DNA of 64,000 bases, from contig NZ_AP024828.1 in NCBI RefSeq assembly GCF_019668465.1, forward strand, positions 5,704,001-5,768,000, written 5' to 3'. The notes under the pieces are model-generated. The model saw only the letters and a list, made by a program, of their open reading frames with translations. It made no database searches and was not told the DNA's origin. The translations under genes and the position numbers were made by a program. Every line of letters starts with the position of its first letter. Position 1 is the first letter of the stretch. Below are positions 1 through 8,850 of the stretch, piece after piece. The stretch is from Mycobacterium senriense. GTDB taxonomy: Bacteria; Actinomycetota; Actinomycetes; Mycobacteriales; Mycobacteriaceae.

Positions 1-722
1 GACGACGGCGCGGACACCGCCGCCAGCACCGGGGTGCCGGCCATCACGGCTTTCTGCGTCAGCTCGAACGATGCCCGCCCACTGACCAGCAACACCGAGG
101 CCTGTAGCGGTATCCGCCCGTGTTCCAGCGCCCAGCCGATCACTTTGTCGACCGCGTTGTGTCGCCCGACGTCCTCACGCACCACCAGCATCGCGCCGTC
201 CATCCCGAACAGCGCGGCGGCATGCAGGCCGCCGGTGCTGTCGAAAACCTTTTGCGCCGAACGCAATTGGCCGGGCATCGCCTTGAGGGTGGCGGCCGCG
301 ACGGTCGCGTGATCGGTGCCCGGCGAAAAGCGGCTGATCAGCCGCACCGCATCCAGCGACGCCTTGCCGCAGACCCCGCACGACGATGTGGTGTAGAAGT
401 TGCGGGTGACGTCGAGGCCGGGTTTCTCCACGCCCGGGGCCAGCGTCACGTCCAGCACGTTGTAGGTGTTCGCGCCCTCGTCGTCGCGCCCGGCGCAGTA
501 CCGGATGCTGTGCACGTCGTCGCGGCCCGCGATGACGCCTTCGGTGAGCAGAAAGCCCTGGGCGAGTTCGATATCCGACCCCGGCGTGCGCATCGTCACC
601 GTGATCGCCGAGCCGTCGACCCGGATCTCCAACGGTTCCTCGACGACCAGGGTCTCCGGTCGGGTGATCGCCTTCTCGGCGGTCAGATGCGTGACCCGCC
701 GGCGCGACGTTACGTGCCCCAC
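1..722 (-). CDS. fdhD: FdhD, formate dehydrogenase sulfurtransferase (C-terminus beyond the left edge)
   Basis: FdhD transfers sulfur from IscS to the molybdenum cofactor of formate dehydrogenase and is needed for that enzyme's activity. Reading leftwards from a GTG at 722 gives [18 protein letters not shown], then [19 protein letters not shown] with the conserved CGVCG pair that carries the sulfur, then the family segment [18 protein letters not shown] and [16 protein letters not shown]. About 240 codons are present; the family is roughly 275 residues, so only the last few dozen residues are missing. The GTG start lies directly after an in-frame TAG and matches where FdhD proteins normally begin. 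In M. tuberculosis fdhF is the upstream neighbour (recalled order); here an unrelated epimerase-like gene occupies that place. Identity is secure; the missing end cannot be judged. Confidence 0.95.
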   Translation of the reverse strand, partial: MGHVTSRRRVTHLTAEKAITRPETLVVEEPLEIRVDGSAITVTMRTPGSDIELAQGFLLTEGVIAGRDDVHSIRYCAGRDDEGANTYNVLDVTLAPGVEKPGLDVTRNFYTTSSCGVCGKASLDAVRLISRFSPGTDHATVAAATLKAMPGQLRSAQKVFDSTGGLHAAALFGMDGAMLVVREDVGRHNAVDKVIGWALEHGRIPLQASVLLVSGRASFELTQKAVMAGTPVLAAVSAPS

Positions 723-796
723 TAGGCGATTTCACCGCCGGCGGAGACGTCGCGAGAAGTTGCGGAACGCTGGAGACCCACCGGATCAAACTACCC

Positions 797-813
797 CGGC
801 CGGCGCCCGGCCG
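797..813 (-). terminator. Terminator-like hairpin after the epimerase-like gene
   Basis: A perfect 7-bp stem (CGGCCGG and CCGGCCG) encloses a 3-nt loop. It lies 18 nt past the stop of the leftward epimerase-like gene and before fdhD. There is no T-tract, as is common for mycobacterial terminators. The function is inferred from position and shape only. Confidence 0.4.
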
Positions 814-831
814 CCGAGCAGGACAACGCTC

Positions 832-1812
832 TCACAGTCCCTCGGCCAGCGCTTCCAGCGTCTCGGCCGACGAGTGCAGCGGACGCCAGCCCAGCTGGGT
901 CTTGGCCTTGGTGGTATCCATCACCATCGACGTCCGCGCGGTGTGCAGCCACTCCAGCATGGACGGCACCAGCGGTACCCGCGAGATTGCCGCGGAGGCC
1001 GCTGTGGCGGCGACGGCGGGAACCCGCACCGGGCGCCCGCCCAGCGCCCTGGCCACGTCGCCCACCGTCACGACCCCGTCGCCGGCGATGTTGTACACCC
1101 CCGGCGGGGCCGGGGCGGTGGCCGCCAGCGCGATCGCCGCCGCGACGTCGTCGTGGTGAACCAGTTGCAGCGGAAAGCCCGGATCCGGCACAACCGGCTT
1201 CAGCGCCGGGACGGCTTTGACCACGGCACGCATCGGGCCGGGTAGCTGATTCCACGGCATCGCGTCGGCCAGCGCGGTGGCTTTGGGCCCGGCGACGATG
1301 CAGGGCCGCAGTACGAACACCTCGAGCGGCGAGTCCGTGGTGATCTCGGCGAGCAGCGCCTCGGACGCCGCGTTCTGCGCCGAGTAGTAGTGCTCGGCGG
1401 ACCCGCGGGCCGGCACGTCCTCGGTCAGCGGGGAGGGGTTGTCGGAGTGGTAGCCGTATGCCGCCACCGACGAGGTGTAGACCAGGCGCCGGGGCCGCTC
1501 GGCGGCCACCGTCGCCTCGAACACGTTGCGGGAGCCTTCGAGATTCACCCGGGCGCTCTCGTCGCGCGAACCCATGATCATGAAGGCCAGGTGGATCACC
1601 ACGTCGGCCTGCGCGACCAGGGCGTCGACGGCGTCGCGGTCCAGGATGTCGCCCTGCTGATAGGTGGTCTTCAGCCAGCCGCGTGACGGCGGGTCAAACG
1701 GCCGGCGAGCCATCCCGATGATCGCGTCGACGGCGGGTTCGCGTTCCAGCGACGTCACCGCGGAGAGGCCGATCTCCCCGGTCGGTCCGGTCACCGCGAC
1801 GGTCACTCCCAT
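832..1812 (-). CDS. NAD-dependent epimerase/dehydratase-like protein (extended SDR) with an altered active site
   Basis: This 326-residue protein has the Rossmann dinucleotide-binding motif TGPTGEIG at residues 8-15, followed by the SDR landmarks DVVIHLAF (about 70-77) and VYTSSVAAYG (111-120). It therefore belongs to the extended short-chain dehydrogenase/reductase superfamily of sugar or steroid epimerases and dehydratases. The usual YxxxK catalytic pair is not intact: the sequence is HYYSAQNAASEAL (141-153), so the residue four after Tyr142 is Gln and the one after Tyr143 is Asn. The codons CAG and AAC can be read directly. The protein may bind NAD(P) without normal catalysis, or use another base. 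The substrate is unknown. It is transcribed alone, divergently from the GAF-ANTAR gene, and has no counterpart at this place in M. tuberculosis as I recall it. Confidence 0.8.
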   Translation of the reverse strand: MGVTVAVTGPTGEIGLSAVTSLEREPAVDAIIGMARRPFDPPSRGWLKTTYQQGDILDRDAVDALVAQADVVIHLAFMIMGSRDESARVNLEGSRNVFEATVAAERPRRLVYTSSVAAYGYHSDNPSPLTEDVPARGSAEHYYSAQNAASEALLAEITTDSPLEVFVLRPCIVAGPKATALADAMPWNQLPGPMRAVVKAVPALKPVVPDPGFPLQLVHHDDVAAAIALAATAPAPPGVYNIAGDGVVTVGDVARALGGRPVRVPAVAATAASAAISRVPLVPSMLEWLHTARTSMVMDTTKAKTQLGWRPLHSSAETLEALAEGL

Positions 1813-2114
1813 CAGAACGTCCTTCCCTCCCGCGGCCTGCCGAAACCCCGGCGTGCGAACCTCACCGAGTCCCCCGGCGCGCGCGATCGCCGCATAATAG
1901 AACCATCTTTCCAGCGTCTCGCGATTCGTGAGCGGCTGGACGTGCGGGCATCCCGCTTCGTCAGCGGTAGCTTGGCGGTCGACGGTGACCAGCCAGATGC
2001 CCGCTGATTAGCCGCAACCAGACGAAACCGGGTGTAAGGCTGGTCTCGGCGACCGATAATCTACGGCGATCGAAGCGGTCACACCGCCGACACCGCAGGA
2101 AAACGAGGCGCAAC
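1813..2114. other. Divergent intergenic region between the epimerase-like and GAF-ANTAR genes
   Basis: This 302-bp stretch separates two divergent genes and should hold both promoters. Reading rightwards there is a GATAAT at 2055-2060. Reading leftwards there is a TATTAT-like box near 1893-1900. No convincing small gene, repeat or RNA was found. Confidence 0.5.
2032..2060 (+). promoter_or_regulatory. Possible promoter of the GAF-ANTAR gene
   Basis: GATAAT at 2055-2060 resembles a -10 element and is preceded, 17 bp upstream, by GTGTAA at 2032-2037. The predicted transcript would start about 45 nt before the ATG. The -35 is poor, so this is a tentative call by eye. Confidence 0.25.
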
Positions 2115-2888
2115 ATGGGCGACGAATCGAGGACCGGCGCGGCCGCGTCCGCGACTGGCGGGGAGAAGGCCGACCCCGGGACGGTTTTCGCCGCCCTCGC
2201 CGAGATCATCTATCAGGGCTCGGACGCCAACCAGATGTATGCCGCCATCTGCGTCGCCGCAACCCTCACCGTCCGCGGCTGCGACCACGCCAGCCTGTTG
2301 GTGCGCGAGAACGATAAATACGTCACCGTCGGCGCCAGTGACCGGCTGGCCCAGGCCATCGACGAGCTCGAACGGCGCGCCGGCGACGGCCCGTGCATCG
2401 ACGCCATCGAGGAAGAGACGCCACAGATCGACACCGACCTGACCACGCCGTCGCTGTGGCCCAAGCTGGCCGCCGTCCTGGTCGCCGAGACCCCGGTGCG
2501 TGGCGCGATGGGATTTCGGCTGCTCGTCGACAAACGCAAAGGGGCCGCGCTGAACCTGTTCAGCGACGCGCCGAACATGTTCGACGCTGAGTCCGCCGGG
2601 CGGGCGGCGGTGCTGGCCGCGTTCGCCAGCGTGGCGATCAACGCCGTCAACAAGGGCGAGGACGCGGCGAGCCTGCGCCGCGGGCTGATAAGCAACCGTG
2701 AAATCGGCAAGGCCGTCGGCATGCTGATGATGCTGCACGAGATGAGCGAGGACGACGCGTTCGACCTGTTGCGGCGCCACTCCCAGGCGGTAAACATCAA
2801 GCTGGCCGACGTCGCACGCGAGGTCATCGAGCAGCGCGGTCAGCTGCCCGTGCCCGGCGACAACAACCAGCTTCCGCCGAACACGTAG
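2115..2888 (+). CDS. GAF-ANTAR domain regulator (putative transcription antiterminator)
   Basis: This 257-residue protein has a GAF sensor fold at about residues 20-180 and a C-terminal ANTAR domain at about 190-250. ANTAR domains bind paired hairpins in nascent RNA and prevent termination. The ANTAR signature is visible in LISNREIGKAVGMLMMLHEM and DAFDLLRRHSQAVNIKLADV. The N-terminal part includes the GAF-like GDGPCIDAIEEETPQIDTD. GAF-ANTAR proteins are numerous in mycobacteria and usually respond to small ligands or redox state through the GAF domain. The gene stands alone between a divergent epimerase-like gene and the convergent DUF2469 gene, so no target can be inferred from context. The start is the first ATG of the frame. 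Confidence 0.88.
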   Translation: MGDESRTGAAASATGGEKADPGTVFAALAEIIYQGSDANQMYAAICVAATLTVRGCDHASLLVRENDKYVTVGASDRLAQAIDELERRAGDGPCIDAIEEETPQIDTDLTTPSLWPKLAAVLVAETPVRGAMGFRLLVDKRKGAALNLFSDAPNMFDAESAGRAAVLAAFASVAINAVNKGEDAASLRRGLISNREIGKAVGMLMMLHEMSEDDAFDLLRRHSQAVNIKLADVAREVIEQRGQLPVPGDNNQLPPNT

Positions 2889-2894
2889 CGGAGG

Positions 2895-3200
2895 CTACTC
2901 GGGAAGCCGCAGCTCCGGCTTCTCGACCTCTTCGATGTTGACGTCCTTGAAGGTGACCACCCGGACCTGCTTGACGAACCGCGCCGGCCGGTACATGTCC
3001 CACACCCAGGCGTCGGACAGCCGCAGCTCGAAGTAGACCTCGCCCTCGGCGTTGCGCGGCGTCATCTCCACGCTGTTGGCCAGGTAGAAGCGGCGTTCGG
3101 TCTCCACGACGTAGCTGAACTGGCCGACGATGTCCTTGTATTCGCGGTACAGCGAGAGCTCCATCTCGGTTTCATACTTTTCGAGATCTTCTGCACTCAT
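2895..3200 (-). CDS. DUF2469 protein (Rv2901c homologue)
   Basis: This is a 101-residue protein matching the highly conserved actinobacterial DUF2469 family from its first residues (MSAEDLEKYETEMELSLYRE) to its end (KPELRLPE). The length equals that of the M. tuberculosis homologue as I recall it. It is acidic and aromatic-rich (YRPARFVKQVRVVTFKDVNI), has no signal peptide or membrane segment, and has no known biochemical function. Its constant place next to rnhB and lepB in actinobacteria suggests a housekeeping role, but that is only association. It probably shares a transcript with neighbouring leftward genes. Confidence 0.95.
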   Translation of the reverse strand: MSAEDLEKYETEMELSLYREYKDIVGQFSYVVETERRFYLANSVEMTPRNAEGEVYFELRLSDAWVWDMYRPARFVKQVRVVTFKDVNIEEVEKPELRLPE

Positions 3201-3292
3201 CTGCTCAGACGTCCTTCTCCCAGACAGCTTTCCCCGGGCATCCCGGCGCTAGCTGCCGTTCGCCGGGGCGGGAATCCTGATCCCATCTTTCC

Positions 3293-4021
3293 TCACCGGT
3301 ATCCGTCGCGCTGCAGCGGTGGGTCCGGTTGGCAGTCGGCCACCAGCCGGCTGCCCGACCCGTTGGCCACGCGCCGCACGTTGATGAACGAATAGCGATG
3401 CTCGGGACACGGGCCCAGCTGCGCCAGCGCCGTGCTGTGCGCTGGCGTGCTGTAGCCCTTGTGCAGGGCGAAGCCGTAGCCGGGATGGTCGGCCTCCATG
3501 GCGACCATCAACCGGTCCCGGCTGACCTTCGCCAGCACGCTGGCCGCCGCGATGCACGCCGCGACCGCGTCGCCCCCGATGACCGGCAGCGACGGGACGG
3601 CCAGCCCGGGCACCCGGAAGCCGTCGCTCAGCACGTAGCCGGGCCGCACCGACAGCCCGGCGACGGCGCGGCGCATCCCCTCGATGTTGGCGACGTGTAC
3701 GCCGCGCCGGTCCACCTCGGCCGGCGGGATGAACACCACGTGGTAGGCCAGCGCGTAACGGCGGATCAGCGGGAACAACTTCTCCCGGGCGGCCTCGGTG
3801 AGCTTCTTGGAATCATCAAGTGCGGCAAGGCTTTCCATTCGCCCCGGGCCGAGTACGCAGGCCGCCACCACCAGCGGTCCGGCGCAGGCGCCGCGGCCCA
3901 CCTCGTCGACGCCGGCCACCGGCCCCAACCCGTTGCGGTACAGCGCCGATTCGAAGGTGCGCAGTCCCCGCGGACCTCCAGCTTTACGGATCACCGTCCG
4001 CGGCGGCCACGTCGTGGCCAT
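3293..4021 (-). CDS. rnhB: Ribonuclease HII
   Basis: RNase HII cleaves the RNA strand of RNA-DNA hybrids and removes single ribonucleotides from DNA. The acidic active-site motif [20 protein letters not shown] is present near residues 35-55, with the later family motifs [16 protein letters not shown] and [27 protein letters not shown] chose the ATG at 4021 because the protein then starts [13 protein letters not shown], as in mycobacterial RnhB. It gives 242 residues, against about 264 for the M. tuberculosis protein; the frame stays open upstream but overlaps lepB. Its start lies 2 nt from the lepB stop, so the two genes are probably co-transcribed and coupled. Confidence 0.96.
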   Translation of the reverse strand: MATTWPPRTVIRKAGGPRGLRTFESALYRNGLGPVAGVDEVGRGACAGPLVVAACVLGPGRMESLAALDDSKKLTEAAREKLFPLIRRYALAYHVVFIPPAEVDRRGVHVANIEGMRRAVAGLSVRPGYVLSDGFRVPGLAVPSLPVIGGDAVAACIAAASVLAKVSRDRLMVAMEADHPGYGFALHKGYSTPAHSTALAQLGPCPEHRYSFINVRRVANGSGSRLVADCQPDPPLQRDGYR

Positions 4022-4023
4022 GG

Positions 4024-4929
4024 CTACCGATTCTGCTGCGGGTTCACCGATCCCACGCCGCCCCAGCGGGACGGCGGCCACACGATGAACCTGGCTTTTC
4101 CGATCACGTTGGACACCGGCACGGTTCCCGACGTGGGGTCGCCGGTGCACAGCACACCCTTGAGCGCCTCGGTCGGCACGCTGGTGCAGTGGGCGCGGGA
4201 GTCCGCCGAGTGTGTGCGGTTGTCGCCCATCACCCACAGCCGTCCGGCCGGGACGTGAACCGGCCCGAACTCGCTGCCCAGGCAGGGGTACACCGACGGG
4301 TCGGCGGCCATCGTGTTGCGATCCAGGTACGGCTCCTTCAGCGGCTTGCCGTCGACCGTCAGCCCGGTATCGGCCCGGCACTGCACCGTCTGCCCGCCGA
4401 CCGCGATGACCCGCTTGACCAGGTCGTTCTCGTCGGGCGGCACGAAGCCGACGAAGGACAGCGCGTTCTGCACCCAGCGCAGCACGGTGTTGTTGGACCG
4501 GATCGACTTGTAGCCGAGGTTCCACGGCGGCGGGCCCTTGAAGACGATGACGTCACCGGGGTGCGGCGTGCTGAAGCGGTAGCTGACCTTGTCGACCATG
4601 ATCCGGTCGCCGACGCAGCCCGTGCAGCCGTGCAGCGTGGGCTCCATGGATTCCGACGGGATCAGGTAGGGCCGCGCCACGAACGTCAACATGACGTAGT
4701 AGAGGACGACGGCGATCACCGCCAGGAGCGCGAATTCGCGCAAGGTCGACCGCTTGGGGTCCTCCGGCTCGCCCTCGTCGGGCGCCTCGGCCACCGGCCC
4801 CGGTTCGGGGTCCGCTCCGGCCGTCGTCGCGGCGTCCTCGGGGCGCGTCTCCGGGTTGCGGGTAGAGACCTTCGGATCTGACTCGCCGGCGTGGGGCTCG
4901 GGCTTCGATGAATCCGCGGTATCGGTCAC
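4024..4929 (-). CDS. lepB: Signal peptidase I
   Basis: LepB removes signal peptides from secreted proteins at the outer face of the membrane. A cytoplasmic acidic, Pro/Ala-rich N-terminus (residues 1-58) precedes one membrane segment (about 65-83, [20 protein letters not shown]). Next come the catalytic serine in PSESMEPTL (Ser94) and the general-base lysine in [11 protein letters not shown] (Lys172). The box [14 protein letters not shown] follows, and the C-terminus is WPPSRWGG. The GTG at 4929 gives 301 residues, close to the 294 of the M. tuberculosis enzyme; the longer open frame upstream has no family resemblance. The Ser-Lys dyad is intact, so an active enzyme is expected. Confidence 0.96.
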   Translation of the reverse strand: MTDTADSSKPEPHAGESDPKVSTRNPETRPEDAATTAGADPEPGPVAEAPDEGEPEDPKRSTLREFALLAVIAVVLYYVMLTFVARPYLIPSESMEPTLHGCTGCVGDRIMVDKVSYRFSTPHPGDVIVFKGPPPWNLGYKSIRSNNTVLRWVQNALSFVGFVPPDENDLVKRVIAVGGQTVQCRADTGLTVDGKPLKEPYLDRNTMAADPSVYPCLGSEFGPVHVPAGRLWVMGDNRTHSADSRAHCTSVPTEALKGVLCTGDPTSGTVPVSNVIGKARFIVWPPSRWGGVGSVNPQQNR

Positions 4930-5023
4930 GAGATCAGCGTAGCCAGCGCCCGTTGGGGCCGCCCAAACCGGCGCACCGGAGAAACGGCGGGACGAATCTG
5001 CAGCGCCACCAAGGCGTCCCGGC

Positions 5024-5365
5024 TCAGCGCTTCTCCTTGATCTTGGCCTTCTTGCCGCGCAGCTCACGCAGGTAGTACAGCTTCGCGCGGCGGACGTCAC
5101 CGCGGGTCACCACCTGGATGTGGTCGATGTTGGGCGAGTGCACCGGGAAGGTCCGCTCGACGCCGACGCCATAGCTTTCCTTGCGCACGGTGAAGGTCTC
5201 GCGGATGCCGCCGCCCTGACGACGGATCACCACACCCTTGAACACCTGGATACGCTCCTTGGCGCCTTCGATGACCTTGACGTGCACGTTGATGGTGTCG
5301 CCCGGGCCGAACACCGGGATATCGTCGCGCAGCGACGCCTGATCGACGAAGTCCAGCCGGTTCAT
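5024..5365 (-). CDS. rplS: 50S ribosomal protein L19
   Basis: L19 sits at the 30S-50S interface. The 113-residue product starts [20 protein letters not shown] and contains the family signature [21 protein letters not shown] at its C-terminus. The ATG at 5365 is supported by a clear ribosome binding site (AAGGAAG about 9 nt upstream). The in-frame upstream codons are not L19-like. The gene is followed by lepB after a 94-bp gap and could be transcribed with it. A promoter motif shared with rpsP lies about 150 nt upstream (see 5519-5547). Confidence 0.97.
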   Translation of the reverse strand: MNRLDFVDQASLRDDIPVFGPGDTINVHVKVIEGAKERIQVFKGVVIRRQGGGIRETFTVRKESYGVGVERTFPVHSPNIDHIQVVTRGDVRRAKLYYLRELRGKKAKIKEKR

Positions 5366-5518
5366 GCGAGACACTTCCTTGCGGTCGCGGCCGACGGCAG
5401 CTACCCACACGCGAGGTGTGAGGCGGCCGCCCAGCCGATGGTTTCGGGCTTTCTGGCGTATCTCGCAGCGGGCGGAAATCGGCCCAACCGGCCTGCAACC
5501 GCTGGAGACAACTGGTCA

Positions 5519-5547
5519 ATTGTGCCAGACGGGGCGCGTGCTGCGAA
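5519..5547 (-). promoter_or_regulatory. Probable rplS promoter, motif shared with rpsP
   Basis: Read on the minus strand, a -10 CACAAT (5519-5524) preceded by TCTGG is separated by 17 bp from TTCGCA (5542-5547). The surrounding bases CGCGCCCC...TCTGGCACAAT recur almost exactly upstream of rpsP at 8851-8879. Transcription from here would leave a leader of about 145 nt. The rest of the 5366-5708 intergenic region holds a short CACAC/GTGTG inverted repeat near 5406-5420 and no gene. Confidence 0.55.
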
Positions 5548-5708
5548 AATCACAGCGCGTCGGCGGTTCGTAACGCGCCAAACGCCCTGGTAAATGGTAC
5601 ATATGACTGGGGTCAGAACGCGCTGCCCGCGCGGGAGCGTGATGGCCGGTGCAGGTGGCGCGAGGATCCCGCTGTTGCGCTGTGTCGAGGTCACGCCGGA
5701 GGAGAGGC

Positions 5709-6686
5709 ATGCGGGTACGTCCCCTGACGCTGCTCACCGCCACCGCGGCGGTGACGTTGGTGGTTGCCGCCGGTTCCGAGGCGCTGGTCCAGGCGAAGGT
5801 CTACAGCCTGCCGGTCACCGCCCCCGTCCGGGTCGTCCCCGCGCCGCCGACCTCCACTCCCGCACAGTCGACCACGCTGATGCTCGAGGCGGCCACACCC
5901 CCGCAGCCGGCCCAGGCGCTACCGGGCCCGGGGTTCGGCCAGTTGCAGGCCCGCATCCAGCAGGCCGCCGACGATGCCGCCGGCAGCGGCGCCGCCCTGT
6001 CGGTGGCCATCCTCGATCGCGCCACCCATCAGCTGATCTCCAACGGCAACAGCCAGGTCATCGGCACCGCGTCGGTGGCCAAGCTGTTCATCGCCGACGA
6101 TCTGCTGCTGCACGAGTCCGAAGGCAAGGCGCCGCTGAGCGCTGACGACCGTCAGGCCCTGGACATCATGCTGCAGTCATCCGACGACGGCGCGGCCGAG
6201 AGGTTCTGGGGGCAGGGCGGCGGAGCCGCGATCATCACCGAGGTCGCGTCCCGCTACGGCCTGTCCTCCACCACCCCGCCCAGCGACGGGCGGTGGTGGA
6301 ACACGATGAGCTCGGTGACCGACCTGATCCGCTACTACGAGATGCTGCTGGACGGATCGGGCGGCCTGCCGGCCGATGACGCCAAGCTCATCGTGAACGA
6401 CCTGGCGCAGTCCACCCCCAACGGACTCGACGGCTACCCGCAGCGGTTCGGCATCCCGGACGGTCTGTACGCCGAGCCGGTCGCGGTCAAGCAGGGCTGG
6501 ATGTGCTGCATCGGCAGCGACTGGATGCATCTGTCCACCGGCGTGATCGGGGCCGACCACCGCTACATCATGGTGGTCCAGTCCCTGCAGCCCGCCGATG
6601 ACGCCACCGCCCGCGACACCATCACCCGGGCGGTCAAGACGATATTTCCCGAGGGCCGCATCGAGGCGCCCCGTCGCGGGCTCTGA
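5709..6686 (+). CDS. lppW: LppW-like exported serine hydrolase (beta-lactamase/PBP fold), lipobox cysteine lost
   Basis: This 325-residue exported protein is the counterpart of lipoprotein LppW (Rv2905). After a signal segment it has beta-lactamase/PBP-like landmarks: SVAK at residues 122-125 (SxxK nucleophile motif), SDD at 158-160 and KQG at 261-263. SDD replaces SxN and KQG replaces KTG, so the catalytic set is only partly classical. In the M. tuberculosis protein (from memory) the signal ends in a lipobox VAGC; here the corresponding residues are AAGSE, with Ser23 (codon TCC) in place of the lipid-bearing Cys. The protein may therefore be a free secreted or anchored form rather than a lipoprotein. 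The ATG at 5709 is preceded by GGAGGAGAGG. Confidence 0.88.
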   Translation: MRVRPLTLLTATAAVTLVVAAGSEALVQAKVYSLPVTAPVRVVPAPPTSTPAQSTTLMLEAATPPQPAQALPGPGFGQLQARIQQAADDAAGSGAALSVAILDRATHQLISNGNSQVIGTASVAKLFIADDLLLHESEGKAPLSADDRQALDIMLQSSDDGAAERFWGQGGGAAIITEVASRYGLSSTTPPSDGRWWNTMSSVTDLIRYYEMLLDGSGGLPADDAKLIVNDLAQSTPNGLDGYPQRFGIPDGLYAEPVAVKQGWMCCIGSDWMHLSTGVIGADHRYIMVVQSLQPADDATARDTITRAVKTIFPEGRIEAPRRGL

Positions 6687-6691
6687 CGGGC

Positions 6692-7390
6692 TCAATCCCC
6701 TTCGGGCTCAAGCAGTTCGGGTCGGCGTTCGCGGGTGCGCTGCAGCGAGATCTCCCGGCGCCAGGCGGCGATTCGCGCGTGGTCACCCGACAGCAGCACC
6801 TCGGGCACGTCGAGGCCGCGCCAACTCGGCGGCCGGGTGTAGCTGGGCCCCTCCAGGCGCCGGTCCAGCTCCGGCGAGTGCGAATCCTCGCGGTGCGACG
6901 CGGGATTGCCGAGCACCCCGTCGAGCAGGCGCAGCACGGCCTCGATCATCACCACGGCCGCCGACTCGCCGCCCGGCAGCACGTAGTCGCCGATCGAGAC
7001 CTCCTCGACCCGCATCCGCCCCGCGGCGTCCTCGATGACCCGCTGGTCGATGCCCTCGTAGCGGCCGCACGCGAACACCAGGTGGGCCTCGGCGCTCCAG
7101 CGCGCGGCCGTCGCCTGCGTGAACAACCGCCCGGCGGGGGTCGGGACAACCAAAAGTGTTTCCTCGGAGGCGATCTCATCCAGCGCCTCACCCCACACCG
7201 GCGCCTTCATCACCATCCCGGGGCCGCCGCCGTAGGGGGAATCGTCGACCGAGCGGTGCACGTCGTACGTCCAGCGCCGCAGGTCGTGCACCCGCAGATC
7301 GACCAGGCCGGACTGGATCGCCTTGCCGGGCAACGATTGCCGCAGCGGGTCCAGATAGGCCGGAAAGATCGTGACGACGTCGATTCTCAT
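6692..7390 (-). CDS. trmD: tRNA (guanine-N1)-methyltransferase TrmD
   Basis: TrmD methylates G37 next to the anticodon of several tRNAs using S-adenosylmethionine and prevents +1 frameshifting. The 232-residue protein begins [16 protein letters not shown]. It contains the trefoil-knot SAM-binding segments [14 protein letters not shown] and [21 protein letters not shown], plus HREDSHSP of the linker. It is the last gene of the rpsP-KH-rimM-trmD unit, 9 nt after rimM, a conserved bacterial ribosome and tRNA maturation operon. The convergent lppW gene ends 5 nt away, leaving no room for a separate terminator. Confidence 0.97.
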   Translation of the reverse strand: MRIDVVTIFPAYLDPLRQSLPGKAIQSGLVDLRVHDLRRWTYDVHRSVDDSPYGGGPGMVMKAPVWGEALDEIASEETLLVVPTPAGRLFTQATAARWSAEAHLVFACGRYEGIDQRVIEDAAGRMRVEEVSIGDYVLPGGESAAVVMIEAVLRLLDGVLGNPASHREDSHSPELDRRLEGPSYTRPPSWRGLDVPEVLLSGDHARIAAWRREISLQRTRERRPELLEPEGD

Positions 7391-7399
7391 TTCGAAGGC

Positions 7400-7927
7400 C
7401 TACAGGTCCAGCAGGCCTTCGGGCGGATCGATCTCGACGGTGCCGTCGTCCAGCGACACCGACGTGACGATCGCAGACACGAACGGCACCAACACTTCCC
7501 GCTTCTCGTCGCCCTCCTCGCGCAGCACCGCCAGCAGTTCACCGGCCGCGGTGTGCAACACCTCGGCCACCACACCGATCTGCTCGCCCGCGGTGGTACG
7601 CACGCGCAGGCCTTCGAGCTGATGGTCGTAGTAGGTGTCCGCCTCGTCGATGTCGGGCAAGTCCCCGGAATCGACGACGAACAGGGTGCCGCGCAGCGCG
7701 TCGGCCGCGTCACGGTCGGTGACGCCGGCCAGCCGCACCAGCAGCCGCCCGCCGTGTTCGCGCGCGCTCTCGACGGTGAGCTCACGCTCCCACCCGGCAC
7801 GGGAATGCTTGGCGCGCAACGCGTTACCCGCTGCGAAGCGGGCGTCGGGGTCGTCGGTGCGAACCTCGACGACGACCTCGCCGGTGACGCCGTGGGCTTT
7901 CACCACGCGCCCGACGGTCAACTCCAA
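7400..7927 (-). CDS. rimM: 16S rRNA processing protein RimM
   Basis: RimM binds ribosomal protein S19 and helps mature the 30S head. The 175-residue protein starts [20 protein letters not shown], the typical N-terminal beta-barrel signature. Its PRC-barrel half ends [31 protein letters not shown]. It lies between the KH-domain gene (24-nt gap) and trmD (9-nt gap) in the conserved order. The start ATG is the family start. Confidence 0.96.
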   Translation of the reverse strand: MELTVGRVVKAHGVTGEVVVEVRTDDPDARFAAGNALRAKHSRAGWERELTVESAREHGGRLLVRLAGVTDRDAADALRGTLFVVDSGDLPDIDEADTYYDHQLEGLRVRTTAGEQIGVVAEVLHTAAGELLAVLREEGDEKREVLVPFVSAIVTSVSLDDGTVEIDPPEGLLDL

Positions 7928-7951
7928 GGGAGTTCCATGAGCAGCGTTGGC

Positions 7952-8194
7952 CTACTGGTCGGTGTCCACCACGTCGACGCGGATGCCGCGACCGCCGATG
8001 CCGGCGACCAGGGTGCGCAGCGCGGTCGCGGTGCGACCGCCGCGACCGATCACCTTGCCCAGGTCGTCGGGATGGACGTGGACCTCGACCGTCCGCCCGC
8101 GGCGGCTGGTCACCATGTCGACCCGGACGTCGTCGGGGTTGTCGACAATCCCGCGAACCAGGTGCTCAACTGCGTCAACGACAACCGTACTCAT
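7952..8194 (-). CDS. KH-domain RNA-binding protein (KhpA type, Rv2908c homologue)
   Basis: This 80-residue protein is a single KH domain: MSTVVVDAVEHLVRGIVDNP is followed by the nucleic-acid-binding GxxG-like loop VIGRGGRTATALRTLVAGIG. KhpA-type proteins bind RNA, often together with KhpB/Jag, and influence cell elongation and division in Gram-positive bacteria. It lies 8 nt from rpsP within the ribosomal unit. The family identification is firm; the mycobacterial role is inferred from relatives. Confidence 0.93.
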   Translation of the reverse strand: MSTVVVDAVEHLVRGIVDNPDDVRVDMVTSRRGRTVEVHVHPDDLGKVIGRGGRTATALRTLVAGIGGRGIRVDVVDTDQ

Positions 8195-8202
8195 CGCCGC
8201 GG

Positions 8203-8724
8203 TCAGCTTTCGGTGGTCGGCTCGGCCTGCTCGCCGCCCTCGGCGGGCGCCTCGGCCGCAGCGGCGGTCTCCGCCGGAGTCTCGGCGGCGGCCTCCGGCT
8301 CGGCGGCCTCATCAGCGCCCTTGGCGGCCTTCTTGGCCGGGGCCTTCTTCTTCGGCTTCGCGGCCTCGGTGGTGGGTCCGCCCTCGGCGTCGGCCAGCGC
8401 GGCGTTGAACAGCTCCAGCTTGCTGGGCTTGGCCGGGGCGGTCTTCAGGCGGCCCTCGGCGCCGGGCAGGCCCTTGAACTTCTGCCAGTCACCGGTGATC
8501 TGCAGCAGCTTGCGGACCGGCTCGGTGGGCTGAGCCCCCACGGACAGCCAGTACTGGGCGCGCTCGGAGTCGATCTCGATGAGGCTCGGGTCTTCCTTCG
8601 GGTGGTAGCGGCCGATGACCTCGATGGAGCGGCCGTCGCGGCGGGTGCGGGCGTCGGCGACGGAGATGCGGTACTGGGGGTTGCGGATCTTGCCAAGCCG
8701 GGTGAGCTTGATCTTGACAGCCAT
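8203..8724 (-). CDS. rpsP: 30S ribosomal protein S16 with Ala/Pro-rich tail
   Basis: The first ~85 residues ([40 protein letters not shown]) are classical S16, an assembly protein of the 30S body. The remaining ~85 residues form a Lys/Ala patch ([14 protein letters not shown]) and an acidic Ala/Glu/Pro tail. This extension is also seen in mycobacterial S16 (about 162 residues in M. tuberculosis) and is 173 residues in total here. The ATG at 8724 is preceded by AGGAGA; in-frame codons upstream are not S16-like. It is the first gene of the rpsP-KH-rimM-trmD unit, with a promoter motif at 8851-8879. Confidence 0.97.
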   Translation of the reverse strand: MAVKIKLTRLGKIRNPQYRISVADARTRRDGRSIEVIGRYHPKEDPSLIEIDSERAQYWLSVGAQPTEPVRKLLQITGDWQKFKGLPGAEGRLKTAPAKPSKLELFNAALADAEGGPTTEAAKPKKKAPAKKAAKGADEAAEPEAAAETPAETAAAAEAPAEGGEQAEPTTES

Positions 8725-8850
8725 GGTTAAGCGAATTCTCCTGTGTGTGTCACGCTGCAATTCAGCGATCGGGGCGGGATGCCCGGATCCGGTTTTGCCT
8801 CGCGTGTATGACCGGTCGGCGACGCGTGATCGCTCGGCGGACAGCCGCCT

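Noticed and set aside
2071..2096. GGCGATCGAAGCGG...CCGCC similar to the dispersed repeat core
   Set aside because: Only partial, lacks the core GCGGCG-AGCCGGGC, and too short to assign.
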